Assembly: GCA_009936825.1 (NCBI GenBank)
Contig: JAACDV010000191.1
Coordinates: forward strand, 1-7,597
DNA: 7,597 bases
From: Bacteroidota bacterium
Lineage (GTDB): Bacteria; Pseudomonadota; Alphaproteobacteria; Puniceispirillales; Puniceispirillaceae
Direction: 5' to 3'
Shown here piece after piece: positions 6,768-7,597 of the stretch (the first letter of the stretch is position 1; each line of letters opens with the position of its first letter). The notes below the pieces were generated by a model. That model worked only from the letters and a program-made list of their open reading frames with translations, made no database searches and was not told the origin of the DNA. Position numbers and translations under genes: made by a program.

Positions 6768-6796
6768 ACCAAAACATTATGCGAGATAATTTTGGT
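6768..6796. promoter_or_regulatory. AT-rich palindrome upstream of the aminotransferase gene, possible operator
   Basis: ACCAAAA-CA-TTAT, a GCGAG centre, then ATAA-TTTTGGT: eleven paired bases per arm, with two unpaired bases (CA) in one arm. It lies 36 bp upstream of the aminotransferase ATG, in the 136-bp gap after azoR. A second copy of the half-site TTACCAA is at 6754-6760, closer to the gene. Position and symmetry fit a dimeric repressor site overlapping a promoter. In RNA it could equally form a leader hairpin. No clear -35/-10 hexamers were identified. Confidence 0.35.
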
Positions 6797-6811
6797 TATC
6801 ATCGTGGCTTT

Positions 6812-6832
6812 CGTCCAGCATAAACTGGCACG
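6812..6832. repeat. Short hairpin downstream of azoR, without a U tract
   Basis: CGTCCAG-CATAAA-CTGG-C-ACG forms a seven-pair stem with one bulge, 37 bp past the azoR stop on the - strand. It lacks a following run of U, so it is a poor intrinsic terminator. It could end azoR transcription with Rho, or be the first stem of an aminotransferase leader that also contains the palindrome at 6768-6796. Confidence 0.25.
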
Positions 6833-6868
6833 ATTAAAAGGCAGAGTAATATGAAGAGGAGCGACTAG

Positions 6869-7510
6869 CTATTCGGCAGCAGATAATGAGCGCATGTCGG
6901 CGATGCGCTCAGCAGTTACCAGCGTGATCGCTTCGCGCGCTTCGTCAATAACTGCGCGTCGACGATTTGAAAGGCCAGTAACATTGATCACAGTCACATC
7001 CTCAATACCGATAAATTCAAGAACATGTCTGATATAGTTGGTAGCAAAATCAAACTCGGTTCCGGCAATAGTGCCGCCAGAGGTGACAATCACAGTCGCA
7101 TTTTTATTCGCCAGCAACCCGCGCGGACGACCATTTTCATAGGTAAAGGTGATGTTATCGCGGCAGATTAAGTCAATCCACGCCTTCAGCGCCGCCGGAA
7201 TAGAAAAATTATAAATTGGTGTTGCGATTATAATATCATCGGCGGCTTGCAACTCGGCCAGCAGCGCGTCGGACTGCGCCAGCAAAGCGCGCTGAATCGA
7301 TGTGCGGTTTTCCTCAGGGGTGCGATCAGCCTCAATCCACGCGGCATTTACAATGCCAATTCCCTCAGCAAGATCACGGTTGGTGATATCTTTTGCCAGT
7401 CGCTGGTCGCGAATAGCTGCAACCATCTCATCAGCAAGCATCCGGCTGACCGAGTTCTGGCGGCGCATGCTCGCGTCAATTCGAAGAATGTTTCTGATGC
7501 TACCGGGCAT
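6869..7510 (-). CDS. azoR: FMN-dependent NADH-azoreductase (AzoR/AcpD family)
   Basis: A 213-residue flavodoxin-fold oxidoreductase of the AzoR type, cytosolic, usually a homodimer. It reduces quinones and azo compounds by two-electron transfer from NAD(P)H. The N-terminal strand and phosphate loop (LRIDASMRRQNSVSR, residues 9-23) bind the FMN phosphate. The signature PIYNFSIPAALKAWID (98-113), with CRDNITFTYENG following, contacts the isoalloxazine ring and forms the dimer interface. TSGG (143-146) completes the FMN site. Length is normal. The ATG at 7510 is the most reasonable start because residues 7-12 begin the first beta strand. However, its AGG is directly adjacent to the ATG rather than spaced, so initiation may be weak. 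The reading frame stays open upstream to the window edge, with no other ATG. Quinone detoxification fits the oxidative-stress theme of the left part, but that link is inference. Confidence 0.93.
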   Translation of the reverse strand: MPGSIRNILRIDASMRRQNSVSRMLADEMVAAIRDQRLAKDITNRDLAEGIGIVNAAWIEADRTPEENRTSIQRALLAQSDALLAELQAADDIIIATPIYNFSIPAALKAWIDLICRDNITFTYENGRPRGLLANKNATVIVTSGGTIAGTEFDFATNYIRHVLEFIGIEDVTVINVTGLSNRRRAVIDEAREAITLVTAERIADMRSLSAAE

Positions 7511-7576
7511 CCTGACAGGCTTTCGGTTGTTATCAGCAGGGCGCCAACGCGGCGCCAGCGTGGTGTTGTCGTGGAC

Positions 7577-7597
7577 AAGAAAAAGAAAAAGAAAAAG
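7577..7597. repeat. Hexanucleotide microsatellite (AAAAAG)3 plus a partial unit, running off the window
   Basis: AAG followed by three perfect AAAAAG units reaches the last base. The full copy number is unknown because the window ends inside the tract. On the + strand it can read as a lysine run (VVVDKKKKKKK in a frame open through the preceding ~90 bases), so it may be part of a lysine-rich coding region. No ribosome site or clear start was found, so I do not call a gene. Confidence 0.8.

Overview
The window looks like chromosomal DNA from a free-living, probably aquatic or marine alphaproteobacterium. The support is gene content (a [4Fe-4S] bacterial photolyase, an alphaproteobacterial-type YciB, a C-factor-like SDR), moderate GC and tight packing. 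The lineage is inference from protein flavour; there is no rRNA or marker gene to settle it. No mobile element, CRISPR array, tRNA or rRNA was seen. The longest stretch between genes is about 180 bp.

Left part (1-2294, + strand): a compact four-gene run. It holds the C-terminal end of an iron-sulfur photolyase/cryptochrome (cut by the window edge), a DUF3833 lipoprotein, a secreted chalcone isomerase-like protein and the inner-membrane protein YciB. Gaps are about 20-30 bp, so they are likely co-transcribed from a promoter outside the window. Photolyase, DUF3833, chalcone isomerase-like and SDR genes recur together in proteobacterial light/singlet-oxygen response clusters, often near rpoE-chrR. 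The run is best read as a photo-oxidative damage module combining DNA repair with envelope functions. An SDR gene (2310-3062, - strand) converges on it.

Middle (3063-3766): a 182-bp divergent intergenic region carries a strong hairpin (3140-3166) and two small inverted repeats. It is followed by a small exported protein of DUF4864-like type (3245-3736, + strand).

Right part (3764-7510, - strand), in transcription order: azoR (FMN azoreductase), a class III PLP aminotransferase, ung (uracil-DNA glycosylase) and a DMT/EamA transporter. The aminotransferase frame is broken near its C-terminus. One base is missing in an A run (T6 at 5565-5570 on the + strand). Restoring one A gives a normal 435-residue protein that stops at 5426, six bases before the TTG start of ung. 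The apparent 137-bp gap between these genes is therefore coding sequence. An AT-rich palindrome (6768-6796) lies upstream of the aminotransferase and may be an operator.

The right edge ends in a pure AAAAAG hexanucleotide repeat, the kind of place where an assembly often breaks. I found no convincing wholly new system. The best leads are the photolyase-linked envelope genes, the aminotransferase frameshift and the palindromic sites.
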